This document shows, piece by piece, positions 13,059-14,672 of a DNA stretch of 14,672 nucleotides. The stretch is from Ghiorsea sp. (GTDB lineage Bacteria > Pseudomonadota > Zetaproteobacteria > Mariprofundales > Mariprofundaceae). A program made the translations under genes and the position numbers. Below the pieces are notes generated by a model. It did not search any database, was not told the origin of the DNA, and was given only the letters and a program-made list of their open reading frames with translations. Position 1 is the stretch's first letter. Every line of letters starts with the position of its first letter. Location of the stretch: NCBI GenBank assembly GCA_021772875.1, contig JAJFLD010000091.1, positions 1 through 14,672 on the forward strand, in the 5' to 3' direction.

Positions 13059-14545
13059 TGAGTATTGTACAAATAGAAAAACTGATGCAAACGAGTGGTG
13101 TGAAATTTGGCACTTCTGGCGCACGTGGCCTTGTTGCCGATATGACAGATAGGGTTTGTTTTGCTTATGTGTTGGCATTTTTGAACTACCTTGAGCATCA
13201 AGGTTTGGTCACACAAGGTATGCAAGTGGCAGTGGCAGGGGATTACCGTGCTAGCAGCCCGCGCATCATGAGAGCTGTGGGTTTGGCGATCCAAGAAGCT
13301 GGTTTTGTGCCTGTATTGTGTGGTTTTGTGCCAACACCAGCGTTGGCTTTGTATGCCATAAAGCGGGGTATGCCAAGTATCATGGTGACGGGTAGTCATA
13401 TTCCTGATGATAGAAATGGCATTAAATTTTATAAACCTGAAGGCGAGATTCTCAAAGATGATGAGTTGGGCATGTGTTCACGCGAAGTGAGCGTGGATGA
13501 TGGTTTGTTTGACGCATCGGGTTTTGTGATTGATGAATTTGTTTGGTTACATGAAAGCAAAGATGCTTATGCAGAATTTGTGCAACGTTATGTTGATTTT
13601 TTTCCAAAGGCTTGCTTGAAAGGCAAACGCATTGGTGTGTATGAACATTCATCGGTGGCCCGTGAAGTGTTGGTTGAAATCATGGGCGCTTTGGGTGCGG
13701 AAGTGATTTGTTTGGGGCGCTCCGATCAATTTATCCCTGTCGATACTGAAGCCGTCCGAGAAGAGGATATCATTTTAGCAAAACAATGGTCAGGCGAGTA
13801 TCAGTTGGATTGTATCGTTTCAGCTGATGGTGATGGTGATAGGCCGTTGGTTAGTGATGAGTTTGGTGTGTGGTTGCGTGGTGATGTGGCTGGCATTATT
13901 TGTGCAAATTATTTGCAAGCAAGGTGTGTGGCAACACCCGTGAGTTGTAATAGTGCGCTTGAAAAGAGTGGTTTCTTTGAGCGCATTGAACGCACACGTA
14001 TTGGCTCGCCTTTTGTGATTGAGGCCATGAATATTTTATTGGCTGAAGGCAAAATGGGCGTGGTGGGTTATGAAGCCAATGGTGGTTTTTTAACGGCTAG
14101 TGATATGATTAAAAATGGAAGGACACTCACTGCCTTGCCAACACGTGATGCTGTGATTGTGCCGCTGGCGATATTGATGGATGCTCTTGAGCAGGGCGTA
14201 ACTATTTCAAAGCTTTTACAGCGTTTGCCGCAGCGCTTTACCAGCAGTGGGCGGTTGCAGAATTTTGCAACTGCATTGAGCGAACAACGGTTAGCGCCGT
14301 TAAAAACAAATGATTTTCAACGCAATAAAACTGCAGCTGAGTTGTTGTTCGGGCAAGTGTTCGGGCAAGTGGTTGCAGTGAATGCAACTGATGGTGTGCG
14401 TATTACTTTTGAATCGCAGGAAGTGATACACTTGCGGCCATCGGGCAATGCCCCTGAATTACGCTGTTATGTGGAAGCTGAAAGTGAATCAAGAGCAGAG
14501 CAAATGCTTCAGACCTGTTTGCAAGGTTTAAAGGCGTGGGTTTAA
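13058..14545 (+). CDS. Phosphohexomutase (phosphomannomutase/phosphoglucomutase family)
   Basis: A 495-residue alpha-D-phosphohexomutase interconverting hexose 1- and 6-phosphates for sugar-nucleotide or polysaccharide synthesis. The four active-site loops are visible. The phosphoserine loop is VTGSHIPDDRNGIKF (110-124), with Ser113 the phosphorylated residue. The magnesium loop is DGDGDRP (257-263). The sugar-recognition loop is GYEANGG (337-343), unlike the usual GEMSGH or GEESGG. The phosphate loop is RPSGNAPELR (460-469). The N-terminal FGTSGARGLVADMT is also typical. The ATG at 13058 overlaps the rep stop (TGATG), so translation is coupled; an in-frame TTG lies one codon earlier. A 12-bp tandem repeat at 14347-14370 encodes FGQVFGQV. 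A strong terminator follows. Substrate (mannose, glucose or glucosamine phosphate) is not determined. Confidence 0.88.
   Translation: MSIVQIEKLMQTSGVKFGTSGARGLVADMTDRVCFAYVLAFLNYLEHQGLVTQGMQVAVAGDYRASSPRIMRAVGLAIQEAGFVPVLCGFVPTPALALYAIKRGMPSIMVTGSHIPDDRNGIKFYKPEGEILKDDELGMCSREVSVDDGLFDASGFVIDEFVWLHESKDAYAEFVQRYVDFFPKACLKGKRIGVYEHSSVAREVLVEIMGALGAEVICLGRSDQFIPVDTEAVREEDIILAKQWSGEYQLDCIVSADGDGDRPLVSDEFGVWLRGDVAGIICANYLQARCVATPVSCNSALEKSGFFERIERTRIGSPFVIEAMNILLAEGKMGVVGYEANGGFLTASDMIKNGRTLTALPTRDAVIVPLAILMDALEQGVTISKLLQRLPQRFTSSGRLQNFATALSEQRLAPLKTNDFQRNKTAAELLFGQVFGQVVAVNATDGVRITFESQEVIHLRPSGNAPELRCYVEAESESRAEQMLQTCLQGLKAWV
14347..14370 (+). repeat. In-frame 12-bp tandem duplication
   Basis: GTTCGGGCAAGT occurs twice without interruption (14347-14358 and 14359-14370), duplicating the residues FGQV in the C-terminal domain of the phosphohexomutase. 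Because 12 is divisible by 3 the frame is kept. Confidence 0.85.
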
Positions 14546-14548
14546 GCA

Positions 14549-14636
14549 ACACTTGAAATTTTATGGTTTGGCTCTAAACTGCGCGTTGTTAAAAGTGGGC
14601 TACGGCTCGCTTTTTTTGTTTTTAGAGTCCAAGTGT
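14549..14636. repeat. Nested inverted repeats around the terminator
   Basis: ACACTTG (14549-14555) is the reverse complement of CAAGTGT (14630-14636), and inside it CTCTAAA (14572-14578) is the reverse complement of TTTAGAG (14621-14627). Both enclose the terminator hairpin at 14594-14611. The remaining sequence to 14672 shows no certain gene. Confidence 0.6.
14591..14617 (+). terminator. Intrinsic terminator of the rep-phosphohexomutase operon
   Basis: AGUGGGC (14594-14600) pairs with GCUCGCU (14605-14611) through two G-U pairs around a UACG tetraloop of the stable UNCG type, with flanking A and U runs extending the stem, then a run of U. The two G-U pairs become mismatches in minus-strand RNA, so it works for plus-strand transcripts only. 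It lies about 46 bases after the phosphohexomutase stop. Confidence 0.85.
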
Positions 14637-14672
14637 GAAGGATGGGTAGCGTCAAGTGGCTGATATTGAAAC

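Noticed and set aside
12398..13399. Cluster of open frames on the minus strand opposite rep and the phosphohexomutase
   Set aside because: Multiple overlapping frames antisense to well-conserved genes are shadows; their His/Cys/Ser-rich translations look random.
14642..14672. Possible start of another gene at the right edge (ATG 14642 or GTG 14656)
   Set aside because: Frames are open to the edge and AAGG lies near, but 10 codons or fewer are visible, too few to support a gene call.
1..14672. CRISPR arrays, defence or toxin-antitoxin systems, phage or IS elements, tRNA or rRNA genes
   Set aside because: No regularly spaced repeats, transposase-like or defence-like proteins, cloverleaf or rRNA sequence were seen; nearly all DNA is taken by housekeeping genes.

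Overview
This window is ordinary housekeeping chromosome from a Gram-negative proteobacterium. Outer-membrane genes (mlaA lipoprotein, two peptidoglycan hydrolases with signal sequences or anchors) and E. coli-type translation genes (rsuA, an RsmC/RlmG-like methylase, E. coli-type ProRS with an INS domain) point to Proteobacteria. The folate-dependent tRNA methylase TrmFO, rather than TrmA, argues against a typical enteric gammaproteobacterium. A lineage such as Zetaproteobacteria would fit, but that is inference. I see no CRISPR array, phage, transposase, rRNA or tRNA, and no convincing undescribed multi-gene system. The points of interest are regulatory DNA, start-site architecture and one small cysteine-rich protein.

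Layout. The 3' part of proA (plus strand, truncated by the window edge) runs to 982 and converges on a block of seven minus-strand genes (8141 down to 1043). A bidirectional hairpin terminator (989-1023) separates them. In transcription order the block is cvfB, a TolB-like beta-propeller protein, trmFO, a DUF805 membrane protein, proS, an SLT lytic transglycosylase and a Bax-like glucosaminidase. A divergent gap (8142-8251) then leads to a tight plus-strand operon: mlaA, an RsmC/RlmG-like methyltransferase and rsuA, with junctions of a 4-base overlap and a 1-base gap. A small minus-strand gene (Rho_N-like plus four Cys) follows. It is divergent from a Rep-family helicase and a phosphohexomutase, which overlap by one base and end in a strong intrinsic terminator near 14591-14617.

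Themes. Four products act on RNA or translation (TrmFO on tRNA U54, RsuA on 16S U516, the RsmC/RlmG-like methylase on rRNA, ProRS), and CvfB is an S1-type RNA-binding protein. A second theme is the envelope: MlaA, lytic transglycosylase, glucosaminidase, DUF805, TolB-like. Most genes have a recognisable Shine-Dalgarno sequence. mlaA, proS and rep do not; each has a GCG/C-rich stretch directly before ATG with a -10-like hexamer 6-7 bases upstream, suggesting leaderless transcripts. The divergent region between the small Cys-rich gene and rep carries a perfect 21-bp palindrome that looks like an operator.

No gene-free stretch exceeds 300 bases. The largest are 10931-11084 (palindrome and promoters) and 14546-14672 (terminator inside nested inverted repeats, perhaps the start of another gene).
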